The notes under the pieces: model-generated | Databases searched by the model: none | The model's input: only the letters and a program-made list of their open reading frames with translations | What the model was told of the DNA's origin: nothing | In this document: positions 1 through 6,558 of the stretch, one piece after another | How the letters are laid out: each line of letters opens with the position of its first letter | Position numbering within the stretch: the first letter of the stretch is position 1 | Origin: a bacterium | GTDB lineage: Bacteria > Bacteroidota > Bacteroidia > Cytophagales > Thermonemataceae | Reading direction: 5' to 3' | DNA length: 9,846 bases | NCBI GenBank assembly: GCA_025362415.1 | Contig: JANYGM010000050.1 | Location: 1 to 9,846 of the forward strand | Position numbers and translations under genes: made by a program

Positions 1-32
1 AGTTTTTTTATTTTTAGAATGTTTAAAAAAAA

Positions 33-279
33 CTTTGCTTTATACTGTGAACGGCTTGGATTTCGGAAAATGTATTAAAGCCCAGCGGGCTGGCATATTT
101 ATAGAAAAATAGGTCAAAAAATGTATTCAGCTCCAGCGGAGCGACATATTTATAAATATGTCGCTCCGCTGGAGCTTTAATACAAATACAATGATGTTTC
201 TATAAATATGCCGTTCCGCTGGAACGAATACAAAATTTGTTTTCCGAAATTCTTTCCGTTCAAAGTATAGGCGAAGTCT
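33..279. repeat. Nested inverted repeat built from REP-like units
   Basis: The outer arms (about 33-70 and 241-279) are imperfect inverted copies. Both carry a stretch reading TATACT(G/T)TGAACGG followed by ATTTCGGAAAA when the right arm is reverse-complemented. Inside lie four related units of the form hairpin plus CATATTTATA: one at about 79-103, two fused head to head into a perfect 48-bp palindrome at 129-176, and one reversed at about 198-226. The whole block is about 247 bp and contains no reading frame. The structure resembles a MITE or a cluster of REP units, which in other bacteria are mobilised by a RAYT-type Y1 transposase. No transposase is present here, and the family assignment is inference. 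Confidence 0.7.
129..176. repeat. Perfect 48-bp palindrome (two fused REP-like units)
   Basis: Bases 129-152 are exactly reverse-complementary to 153-176 with no spacer. Each half contains its own small hairpin GCTCC-AGC-GGAGC followed by a CATATTTA tail. The match stops abruptly at 128/177 (C against T). As RNA or single-stranded DNA it could fold into one long stem or into two small hairpins. Confidence 0.85.
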
Positions 280-339
280 TCTTTTGTGAGTAATATTTTT
301 TCTCTGATTTTGAATTTAAACTAATTTAGTGTTTTATGC

Positions 340-347
340 TATTTTTG
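340..347 (+). promoter_or_regulatory. Possible -7 box for the LRR gene
   Basis: The octamer TATTTTTG fits the Bacteroidota -7 consensus TAnnTTTG and lies about 96 bases before the start at 443. No TTTG or TTG stands at the expected 19-21 base distance upstream, so the -33 element is missing or diverged. The AT-rich surroundings make chance matches likely. Confidence 0.25.
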
Positions 348-378
348 TTTAATTTTGAGCATTATTTATATCTAACTA

Positions 379-436
379 GTTCATTCATAATTCATAATTC
401 ATAATTCACAATTTAAAATTTAAAATTCACAATTAC
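379..436 (+). repeat. AT-rich tandem leader repeat, copy 1
   Basis: Three tandem copies of a TTCATAA unit are followed by two near-copies of AATTTAAA and then AATTCACAATTACTT, ending seven bases before the ATG at 443. A closely matching sequence on the opposite strand lies directly before the ATG of the bacilliredoxin gene (4369-4408). Such AT-rich repeats are commonly dispersed in Bacteroidota intergenic regions. A regulatory role is not shown. Confidence 0.6.
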
Positions 437-442
437 TTATTT

Positions 443-1366
443 ATGGAAGGCATCAATTATGTTACTAACAGCAAAGGGCAAAAAACTGCTGTTCAGATAG
501 ATTTAACGCTTTATACAGACGTTTGGGACGAGTTTTTTAAGGGTTGGTTTTTGGTAAAATGGTGGGACAAGCTAGACAAACATTGGAGAGCGGCTTTTCG
601 TGAAGTGCTGAAAACAGAAGAAAATCCAGACAAAAACCAACTTCAACAACTTAGTCAGCTTACCTATTTTATTTGTAGAAATGAAAATATAAGCAGTATT
701 GCGCCTGTGGAGGTACTTACACAGTTAGAAACGCTAGTAATGGCAGACACAAAAATTACTGATTTGGGAGAAGTAGCATCTCTCAAAAATCTTTCTCACA
801 TTGATTTTATCAATACTAATGTGAGTAGTTTAGAGCCTTTGCAAGATTTACGAAATTTGCACGAGATTTATTTTCAAAATACCAAAGTAAATAGTTTAGA
901 GTTCCTTTCGTATTTACCTAATATTCAGTCTATTGCGTTTGGAGAAACGAATATTGATGATATTTTTGCATTGCGTAATATGAAAAGATTAGAGAATATC
1001 TTTGCGGCATCAAGCCAAATATCTGACCTAAATCCGCTAGAAAATGCTACAAGATTGCAGGTTTTAAATATTCAAAAAACAAAAGTAGAAGATTTGAAAC
1101 CGCTCAAAAAAATCAAAAATTTAGAAGAACTTTATCTTCAAAATACGCCAATAAACTCACTAGAAGCCATTTCTGGAATGAGCAAATTGAACAGTTTGGG
1201 GATTTCTAATACACAAATTACGAGCCTTGCACCACTTAAAAATCTTAGAAATCTAAAAAGATTATATTGTGAAAATTTGCCTTTGAGCAAGCAAGAATTA
1301 GAAAAAGAATTAGCAGATTTTAAGAAAAAACATACAGGTTGTAAAATTATCTTAGAAGGAATTTAA
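443..1366 (+). CDS. Cytoplasmic leucine-rich-repeat protein
   Basis: The product has 307 residues. From about residue 73 to 280 it is a run of roughly nine leucine-rich repeats of about 22 residues, with a pattern like LxxLxxLxxLxLxxTxIxxLxPL. This is the short-repeat class also seen in internalin-type proteins. A degenerate N-terminal part of about 70 residues contains a Trp-rich stretch (residues 35-48), and a Lys/Glu-rich C-terminal cap follows (residues 283-300). There is no signal peptide or membrane segment, so the protein is probably cytoplasmic. LRR solenoids usually bind other proteins, and no catalytic domain is visible, so the partner is unknown. The gene stands alone on this strand, convergent with the OmpA-family gene. 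The ATG at 443 gives the only sensible N-terminus. There is no Shine-Dalgarno sequence. Confidence 0.85.
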   Translation: MEGINYVTNSKGQKTAVQIDLTLYTDVWDEFFKGWFLVKWWDKLDKHWRAAFREVLKTEENPDKNQLQQLSQLTYFICRNENISSIAPVEVLTQLETLVMADTKITDLGEVASLKNLSHIDFINTNVSSLEPLQDLRNLHEIYFQNTKVNSLEFLSYLPNIQSIAFGETNIDDIFALRNMKRLENIFAASSQISDLNPLENATRLQVLNIQKTKVEDLKPLKKIKNLEELYLQNTPINSLEAISGMSKLNSLGISNTQITSLAPLKNLRNLKRLYCENLPLSKQELEKELADFKKKHTGCKIILEGI

Positions 1367-1367
1367 T

Positions 1368-1436
1368 CAATTACGAATTAACAATTACGAATTACAAATG
1401 AATATAACATAATTCGTAATTGTTAATTCGTAATTG
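1368..1436. terminator. 27-bp perfect inverted repeat between convergent genes
   Basis: Bases 1368-1394 and 1410-1436 are perfect inverted copies with a 15-base loop. Each arm is built from two repeats of an AATTACGAATT-like unit. The repeat fills the 75-base gap between the stop codons of the LRR gene and the oppositely oriented OmpA-family gene, so it could end transcription from both sides. The stem is almost all A/T and no long T-run follows, so it may be a dispersed repeat rather than an efficient intrinsic terminator. Confidence 0.5.
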
Positions 1437-1441
1437 AAAGA

Positions 1442-3757
1442 CTATGGTTTTTTGTTAAGCTTTTCTTTCTTTTCTTTTTCAATCTTCTTTTTTTCCTCTT
1501 CTAAGGCTTTTTTCTCGTCAAAGGTTTTGTCTTCAAATTTCTTTTCTTTGTCAAATTTATCTTTGATTTCAAGCGTTCCATCAGATACATAATCCAAAAT
1601 TTGGAATTCTACACGTCTGTTTTGCGCTCTGCCTTCTTTGGTATTGTTTGTTGCAATAGGTTTGCCTTCTCCAAAACCTTTGTGTTCCATACGGCTCATT
1701 TCTATACCTTGTGAGGCAAGAAAAGAATACACAGATTTTGCTCTGCGTTGCGAAAGGTCAAGGTTGCGGGCATCTGTCCCAACGGCATCTGTATGCGCCC
1801 AAACGCCTACTTTTAGGGTAGGATTTTCTTGCATCAATCTGTTTACATAATCAACTTCCAATTTAGATGCTGGTGTAAGTTTGTCAGAATTAAATTCAAA
1901 TGTAATAGAATTAACAACCAACACTGCGTTCTTTTTCAGTCTTCTCAATAATACAATTTTCTCTAGTTTTTTCTTACTATTAAGAATGTTCATTGTATCA
2001 TTTTTGAAAAAATACCCTTTTGCACTCACTTTTAGGTCAAATTTTCCATTATTGAAATTCTCTAAAAATTTCTTACTCACATCATTTACATCAACAATAT
2101 CTTTTTTAGTTTTGTCTGTTACAATAAGATGCGAAGCAACAGGTTCTCTTGTTTCTTCATCTAAAATAATCACCACAGGCACATCTTGGACAACTTTAAC
2201 TGGTGTTAGCGGAATTTCTATTAAATCATTTTCTTTGTATTTAGCAAGTTCTTCTGGTGTAATCTCAAAAATTTTGTCTTCAAAACCAACTTTTTTGACA
2301 ATCATTGTATATTTGAAATTTCTATTAAATTTGTGTGCCACCATTCCATTTTCATTGGAAGCCGTAGGGGTATCTTTTTCTTCAGTTACTTTAATAAGCA
2401 CACTTGCAGTTGGTACAAACTTTTTAGTTTCTGCGTGAATAGTGATAGCAGCAAGCGTTATGTAGCTTGTAAAAGGTCTTTTAGAAGTAAATTCATAAAT
2501 ATCATCTCGTCCTACGCCACCTTCTCTATTAGAAGAAAGATAGCCAGAAAGTCCGTCATTTGCTACAATCATACCAAAATCATCTTTGGGCGTATTCATT
2601 GGATAGCCCAAATTAACAGGTTTCATAAACTTTCCATCTACGTTTTCGCACATAAACAAATCTAGTCCGCCTAAGCCACTATGACCAGTAGAAGAAAAGA
2701 ACAAATTGCCACGAGCATCTACATAAGGGAACATTTCATTGCCAAGTGTATTGATTTCTTTGCCCATATTTTTGGGTTCAGACCATACTCCATTCTCACA
2801 AACAGACACAAAAATATCTTTACCACCTATTGATTTATCTGCTGGGTCAGAGATAAAATACAAAGTTTTGCCATCTGGCGCAAGTGCAGGCGCACCTACA
2901 GAATATTCACTACTATTATACGGAAATTCTTTTTCATTAGACAAAACGCCATTTTTGTTTTTTGTAGCAATGTACAATTTCAATTTATTAACGCCCTCTG
3001 TACTTGTTTTGTATTTGCTATTAGTGTAATTATTTCTTGTAAAAATCATAGAATCACCAGAAGGAAAAAATGCAATAGGACCTTCGTGGTACTTACTATT
3101 GAGTTTTTTAGAGTATTTTTGCAACTCTTTTGGAGTAGTTTTGGCATCAGCAACAGAATACAAATCAAGATATGAAGTGTTATTCCATTCAAATTTATTA
3201 CTACCTGCTTTGTGTCTATTAGAAACAAAAATCAGTTTGGTTTCATCTTTGTCCGTTATATTATAGGTTGGGCTAAAATCATCTTGGTCAGAGTTGAAAG
3301 GCGCAATTTTTACTTGGTATTGTGTAGAATCCTTGTAAAAACTTGCCATATTGCTATAAGCCTCAGAAAATCCTTTTGGGCGACCATCTTCCTTTGCTTC
3401 TCTTGCATAAACATCATACCAAATTTTGGCTTGGCTGTGTTTTCCATTGCTTGCAAGTGCTTCAGCATAATGGAGTTTGCTTTTTACCTCACTTGTAGGC
3501 GCAGAAACAACTTTGGCAAACCAAATTTCTGCTTCTTTTGGTTCGTTCATTTTTTGATAACAATTAGCTATTTTTTCTTGAATAAAAACAGAATTGGTAT
3601 CTTTTTTAAGCGCAGTTTGATACTCTTTTAGGGCATCAGCGTACTGCAAACGGTCGTAAGACGTGTTTGCTCTGGCAAGTTTTCTTTCTACTTTTTCTTG
3701 TGCAAATGTAGCAAAAAAACTAAAAAGTAAAATTCCGACAACGAGAATTTTTTTCAT
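1442..3757 (-). CDS. TPR/PD40/OmpA-family envelope protein (PorE-like architecture)
   Basis: The product has 771 residues. A signal peptide (1-20, ending in FATFAQ) is followed by TPR-like helices (about 25-115). Next come WD40/PD40-type propeller repeats (about 155-425, with blades such as APDGKTLYFISD and NLFFSSTGHSGLGGLDLF), then two carboxypeptidase-regulatory-like beta domains (about 430-515 and 525-605), and an OmpA C-terminal domain (about 613-722). The OmpA domain keeps AHTDAVG (Asp657) and NLDLSQRRA (Arg672), the positions that hold peptidoglycan diaminopimelate in OmpA/Pal proteins, and ends with the NRRVEF motif. This domain order is that of PorE of the type IX secretion system, but paralogues with other roles are common in Bacteroidota. 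Unlike lipoprotein PorE it has no lipobox cysteine. A very Lys/Glu-rich tail (725-771) follows the OmpA domain. The protein is expected in the periplasm, bound to peptidoglycan. Domain order is clear; the T9SS role is inference. Confidence 0.85.
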   Translation of the reverse strand: MKKILVVGILLFSFFATFAQEKVERKLARANTSYDRLQYADALKEYQTALKKDTNSVFIQEKIANCYQKMNEPKEAEIWFAKVVSAPTSEVKSKLHYAEALASNGKHSQAKIWYDVYAREAKEDGRPKGFSEAYSNMASFYKDSTQYQVKIAPFNSDQDDFSPTYNITDKDETKLIFVSNRHKAGSNKFEWNNTSYLDLYSVADAKTTPKELQKYSKKLNSKYHEGPIAFFPSGDSMIFTRNNYTNSKYKTSTEGVNKLKLYIATKNKNGVLSNEKEFPYNSSEYSVGAPALAPDGKTLYFISDPADKSIGGKDIFVSVCENGVWSEPKNMGKEINTLGNEMFPYVDARGNLFFSSTGHSGLGGLDLFMCENVDGKFMKPVNLGYPMNTPKDDFGMIVANDGLSGYLSSNREGGVGRDDIYEFTSKRPFTSYITLAAITIHAETKKFVPTASVLIKVTEEKDTPTASNENGMVAHKFNRNFKYTMIVKKVGFEDKIFEITPEELAKYKENDLIEIPLTPVKVVQDVPVVIILDEETREPVASHLIVTDKTKKDIVDVNDVSKKFLENFNNGKFDLKVSAKGYFFKNDTMNILNSKKKLEKIVLLRRLKKNAVLVVNSITFEFNSDKLTPASKLEVDYVNRLMQENPTLKVGVWAHTDAVGTDARNLDLSQRRAKSVYSFLASQGIEMSRMEHKGFGEGKPIATNNTKEGRAQNRRVEFQILDYVSDGTLEIKDKFDKEKKFEDKTFDEKKALEEEKKKIEKEKKEKLNKKP

Positions 3758-3845
3758 AGATATTATAAATTAAAATAATTGATATTGTTTAATTGTTGTG
3801 GTATATCACAGCAAAAATAACATTTTAAATCTACAAAACAAAAAA

Positions 3846-3882
3846 ACACAAAATATTTAGAATTTTTCTAAATGTTTTGTGT
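3846..3882 (-). terminator. Probable terminator after the bacilliredoxin gene
   Basis: Arms 3846-3862 and 3866-3882 form a 17-bp stem with one non-Watson-Crick pair and a 3-base loop. Read on the minus strand, the stem is followed by a run of eight T residues with one C-free continuation (TTTTTGTTTTG-like). It lies about 65 bases after the bacilliredoxin stop and 90 bases before the next start on the same strand. The stem is AT-rich, and the T-tract supports an intrinsic terminator. Confidence 0.6.
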
Positions 3883-3898
3883 TGTTTGTTTTGTTCTA

Positions 3899-3931
3899 AG
3901 ACTTTTAAAATTTTAAAAGCGTTAAAAGTCT
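3899..3931 (-). repeat. 10-bp hairpin directly downstream of the bacilliredoxin gene
   Basis: Arms AGACTTTTAA (3899-3908) and TTAAAAGTCT (3922-3931) are perfectly complementary around a 13-base loop. The hairpin starts 17 bases past the stop codon and sits just before the larger terminator-like stem at 3846-3882. It may protect the mRNA 3' end or act with that stem in termination. Confidence 0.45.
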
Positions 3932-3948
3932 GATAATCATATTTTTAA

Positions 3949-4368
3949 CTAGCAAAATTCTGTAAAAACTTGCTCCAAATGTGTTGCAATCATTTGTGCA
4001 GTACGTCCTTCTATATGATGTCTTTCTACAAAATGTACCAATTCACCATCTTTGAAAAGTGCAATTGAAGGAGAAGATGCAGGGTAAGGCATCATATATT
4101 CACGCACCTTGCTTACTGCCTCTTTTTCCATTCCTGCAAAAACTGTTGTAAGGTTGGTTGGTTTTTTTTCACTTATTGAAAGAGCTAATTTGATACCTGG
4201 ACGAGCCGTTCCTGCTGCACAACCACATACAGAATTGATAACTACAAGCGTTGTACCTACTTTATTGTTATCAAAAGTGCTTATTACTTCTTCTGCATTT
4301 TTTAGTTCTCTGAAACCAATAGAAGTTAAATCTTCTCTCATTGGCTTTACCATTTCTTCTGGATACAT
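3949..4368 (-). CDS. BrxA/BrxB-family bacilliredoxin (YphP/YqiW family)
   Basis: The product has 139 residues, about the usual length of the family. It has a thioredoxin-like fold with the family's CGC active site in NSVCGCAAGTARPG (Cys48 and Cys50) and the conserved MYPEEMVKPMR start. Later landmarks are MMPYPASSPSIALFKDGELVHFVERHHIEGR, given here only as the conserved cis-Pro-like region around residues 92-121. In Bacillus these cytosolic enzymes remove bacillithiol from S-bacillithiolated proteins. Some Bacteroidota also make bacillithiol, but no bsh genes lie in this window. A C-terminal Cys (139) is present. The gene is probably transcribed alone: hairpins follow it, and a 161-base gap with its own hairpin precedes it. 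The ATG at 4368 matches the family N-terminus. Confidence 0.9.
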   Translation of the reverse strand: MYPEEMVKPMREDLTSIGFRELKNAEEVISTFDNNKVGTTLVVINSVCGCAAGTARPGIKLALSISEKKPTNLTTVFAGMEKEAVSKVREYMMPYPASSPSIALFKDGELVHFVERHHIEGRTAQMIATHLEQVFTEFC

Positions 4369-4408
4369 AAGTAATTATGAATTTTAAATTGTGAATTATG
4401 AATGAATA
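4369..4408 (-). repeat. AT-rich leader repeat, copy 2
   Basis: Read on the minus strand, this stretch (CATTCATAATTCACAATTT, then AAAATTCATAATTACTT) closely matches bases 379-436 on the plus strand. It abuts the ATG of the bacilliredoxin gene. Both copies therefore sit as the last bases of a 5' leader and point the same way relative to the gene. Confidence 0.6.
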
Positions 4409-4466
4409 CAAGCTACTGATAATCAATCTATTAAGTGCTATTTTAAGATTATAAGTAGGTTATTGG

Positions 4467-4494
4467 TGAAGTCAGGTGTTTCCACCTGACTTCA
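4467..4494. repeat. 12-bp perfect hairpin with G+C-rich stem
   Basis: Arms TGAAGTCAGGTG (4467-4478) and CACCTGACTTCA (4483-4494) pair perfectly around a TTTC loop. The hairpin lies between the glycosyltransferase stop (4530) and the bacilliredoxin start. Neither strand has a T-run after the stem, so it is not a textbook intrinsic terminator. It could be an attenuating or RNA-stabilising stem, or a dispersed repeat copy. Confidence 0.55.
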
Positions 4495-4529
4495 AAAACG
4501 TGATTTTATAACTTCAAAACACAAAAATA

Positions 4530-5618
4530 TTATTTTTTGTTCAATTTGTTAGTTTCCCAGTTAAAAATAACGTCTGCTACTTGTTGTGGTGTTATTTCTT
4601 TGATACAAAAGCAATTTTGCGTTTTTTTGCAATCATTACAATTTTTTTCTACACACATATAGGTAGCGTGTGTACCAAGCGGTTGCCAACGTGTTGGGTG
4701 CATAGGTTTTATGGGCGGATAGATGCCCAACGCATATTTTCCTAGTGCTGCTGCAATATGCAAAGGTCCTGTACTACACGCTAAAAGCCCATCAGCAAGA
4801 CCTATAAAAGCCAGAAGTTCTGTAAGTGAAAGTTTGCCTGTTAAGTCTGTAATATACTCATTATCAACTAATTCAAAATCAAGATTTGCTAATTCTTTTA
4901 TGATGTTTTCTCCTTCTGCTTGTGTTCCAGTAATAAAAATATGAAATTTATTATTGTTATTATTTTGGTGTAATATTTTTGCTAAATCCAAATAGTTTTT
5001 AAGCCCCCATTCTCTTGCACTTCCATTTGATTTTGGGTGAAAAATAAGATTAAATGTATCTTTTTTAAGGAAACGCTCTATTTTTGATAGATTTTCCAAA
5101 GGAATTTTAGGTATTTCCATTCCATAAAAATCAGAAAAACTTTCTAATTTTAAATTATCAATTATTTCACTTAAATCTTTAATTTTAAGCAATTTAGCGA
5201 GTGGTTTTAGGAGTTTAAAATTAAGTTGGGTTTCGTGAAGATTAGAGTTTTTACGAGAAAAATTAACCAATTTGTTACAATAAACCCAATGAAAAAGTCG
5301 GTGACTTGTGCCTACACGCAAAGAAATATTGCTTTTTTTGGCAATTTTAGCTATTTCTTTATCAGGGAAAATAAAAATAATAGCATCTGCCTTTATTTCT
5401 GTGAGTTTTTGCGGAAATTTTAATAATTCTTCCCTATCCAAAAAAACATCAATAAAACGACTATTTTCTATGATTGGTTTGGTGTAGGTTTTTCCTATAA
5501 AATAAATTTTTAGGGTGGGGCAAACACTCTTCAAAAAGCCCGCCAAGGGCAAGGTAAGCACTACATCACCGAGATTGTCGGTGCGGCTGATAATTATTTT
5601 GATGGGGGTTTCCTGCAT
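4530..5618 (-). CDS. Glycosyltransferase family 9 (heptosyltransferase-like)
   Basis: The product has 362 residues, normal for GT9, with a GT-B fold in two halves. The N-terminal half starts with the SRTDNLGDVVLTLP motif (GD at 17-18), typical of ADP-heptose:LPS heptosyltransferases. The C-terminal nucleotide-sugar half shows HPKSNGSAREW (194-204), a DLTGKLSLTEL segment (258-268) and STGPLHIAAALG (282-293), the GT9 signature usually ending TGPxHxAAALG. A Cys cluster near the end (residues 322, 327, 330, 336, 338) recurs in GT9 proteins. It is expected at the inner face of the cytoplasmic membrane, building LPS or another glycan. The donor cannot be told, since no LPS genes are nearby. The ATG lies 18 bases after the stop of the 212-residue upstream gene, which suggests one transcript. 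A poly-Asn stretch (219-223) sits in a loop. Confidence 0.88.
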   Translation of the reverse strand: MQETPIKIIISRTDNLGDVVLTLPLAGFLKSVCPTLKIYFIGKTYTKPIIENSRFIDVFLDREELLKFPQKLTEIKADAIIFIFPDKEIAKIAKKSNISLRVGTSHRLFHWVYCNKLVNFSRKNSNLHETQLNFKLLKPLAKLLKIKDLSEIIDNLKLESFSDFYGMEIPKIPLENLSKIERFLKKDTFNLIFHPKSNGSAREWGLKNYLDLAKILHQNNNNNKFHIFITGTQAEGENIIKELANLDFELVDNEYITDLTGKLSLTELLAFIGLADGLLACSTGPLHIAAALGKYALGIYPPIKPMHPTRWQPLGTHATYMCVEKNCNDCKKTQNCFCIKEITPQQVADVIFNWETNKLNKK

Positions 5619-5636
5619 TTAACGGATTGGGGCGTG

Positions 5637-6275
5637 TTATCTATGCTTGTCTTCTGGCAATCTGCACAAATGATAAGAAATTTTCAATAAAAAAAGATAA
5701 TATCCAAAATAATCCAAAGAGGCTATTCTGTATTGCAATAATTGAGTGTTTAGTTTTTGTAACTCTTTAGTAGGAAACCAAAAAAGTCTATCCAAAATAG
5801 CCACATATTCTTTTCCATTTTGTGGATTTGGGGGCAAATAAAAAACATTAGAGTTCTGTTGATTTTTGATAGTAAACTCAATATTTTCTATCTTAATATT
5901 TTGATTTTTAGCTATTTCTGAAAGGTAATCTTTAAATTCTACGAGTGGCGCAAATAAAATTTGTTTAGGTATATCTCTATTTTTAGTTTCATCTTCAATA
6001 TCACAAGTGCTAGAAATAATGATAGCACTTGTGATTTTTTTCTCATAATTTTTAGTTTCTTCATTCCAAAAAGGTACTCTAATTTCAGGAATTAAATCCC
6101 CCTGCAATAGAAATTCACTTTCAGAACTAAGATAAAAATGTGTATAATTTTTGTCTGATTCAGTTTTTTCAGCACGAAATTGTGATAATCCTTTACGCAA
6201 CCTGTCTTTATCTGTATCAGAAATATATGGTTGGGATAAGAATTTCTCAAAAAAAGTAGTATTAAACCCAATCAT
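5637..6275 (-). CDS. Uncharacterised 212-aa protein with QGD and STCDI motifs
   Basis: I cannot assign a function. From the ATG at 6275 the product has 212 residues and no signal peptide. Visible landmarks are FLLQGDLIPEIRVP (55-68), AIIISSTCDIED (84-95), NVFYLPPN (143-150) and a hydrophobic C-terminal part ending near YHLCRLPED (201-209). The order 'QGD-hydrophobic ... P ... hydrophobic-S-x-x-CDI' resembles a loose group of uncharacterised bacterial proteins I recall, so Cys91 and Asp59/Asp92 may be functional; this is from memory and untested. A longer frame can be opened at a TTG (6293), overlapping the upstream gene. The ATG is preferred because it follows the upstream TAA by a single base, with AAGGA about 10 bases before it. 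The gene is translationally coupled to the 66-aa gene and followed 18 bases later by the glycosyltransferase. Confidence 0.75.
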   Translation of the reverse strand: MIGFNTTFFEKFLSQPYISDTDKDRLRKGLSQFRAEKTESDKNYTHFYLSSESEFLLQGDLIPEIRVPFWNEETKNYEKKITSAIIISSTCDIEDETKNRDIPKQILFAPLVEFKDYLSEIAKNQNIKIENIEFTIKNQQNSNVFYLPPNPQNGKEYVAILDRLFWFPTKELQKLNTQLLQYRIASLDYFGYYLFLLKISYHLCRLPEDKHR

Positions 6276-6276
6276 A

Positions 6277-6477
6277 TTACAACATTCCTTCAATTATTGA
6301 TGTATTTTTCAAACTCTTTTCCCATACTTTTATCAAAATATCATACGCTTCACCTGTAAGCGGTTTTGAGCCTTCAAACATTTCATTTGCCAAGCCAATA
6401 AAATCACCTTGTTGCAAAAAAGTATCACTTTCAAGCAATTCTGTTTCTTCTATTATTTTAGTTTTAATAAGTTCCAT
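6277..6477 (-). CDS. Small 66-aa protein, partner of the 212-aa gene
   Basis: This small acidic protein of 66 residues has no signal peptide or membrane segment and is not recognised. It looks mostly helical. Its central FLQQGDFIGL (20-29) resembles FLLQGDLIPE in the protein encoded next. The ATG at 6477 lies about 43 bases downstream of the predicted transcription start of a strong Bacteroidota-type promoter (6527-6558). The stop is separated from the next ATG by one base (TAA-T-ATG), a layout that favours re-initiation and a fixed ratio of the two products. A small first gene tightly coupled to a larger one is typical of toxin-antitoxin and immunity-type pairs, but nothing in the sequence proves that role. 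Confidence 0.7.
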   Translation of the reverse strand: MELIKTKIIEETELLESDTFLQQGDFIGLANEMFEGSKPLTGEAYDILIKVWEKSLKNTSIIEGML

Positions 6478-6526
6478 AGGATTATTTTTTTAATTATTTA
6501 GCAAAAAGTAACTTTTCCTATCAACA

Positions 6527-6558
6527 CAAATATACATCTTCTAACTTAAAAAAACAAA
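6527..6558 (-). promoter_or_regulatory. Bacteroidota-type promoter for the 66-aa/212-aa/GT9 genes
   Basis: Read on the minus strand, TTTG (6558-6555) is followed after 20 bases by TATATTTG (6534-6527). This is an exact match to the -33/-7 consensus (TTTG and TAnnTTTG) at the right spacing. Transcription would begin near 6520, giving a leader of about 43 bases before the ATG at 6477. Confidence 0.7.

Noticed and set aside
1881..2438. 185-codon plus-strand frame inside the OmpA-family gene
   Set aside because: The Ser/Phe/Leu-rich composition with no motif mirrors the Lys/Glu/Asn-rich sense strand; it is a shadow.
4522..4529. TATTTTTG (-7-like) on the minus strand as promoter of the bacilliredoxin gene
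   Set aside because: It overlaps the glycosyltransferase stop, lacks a TTTG at about 20 bases upstream, and such octamers are frequent by chance in AT-rich DNA.
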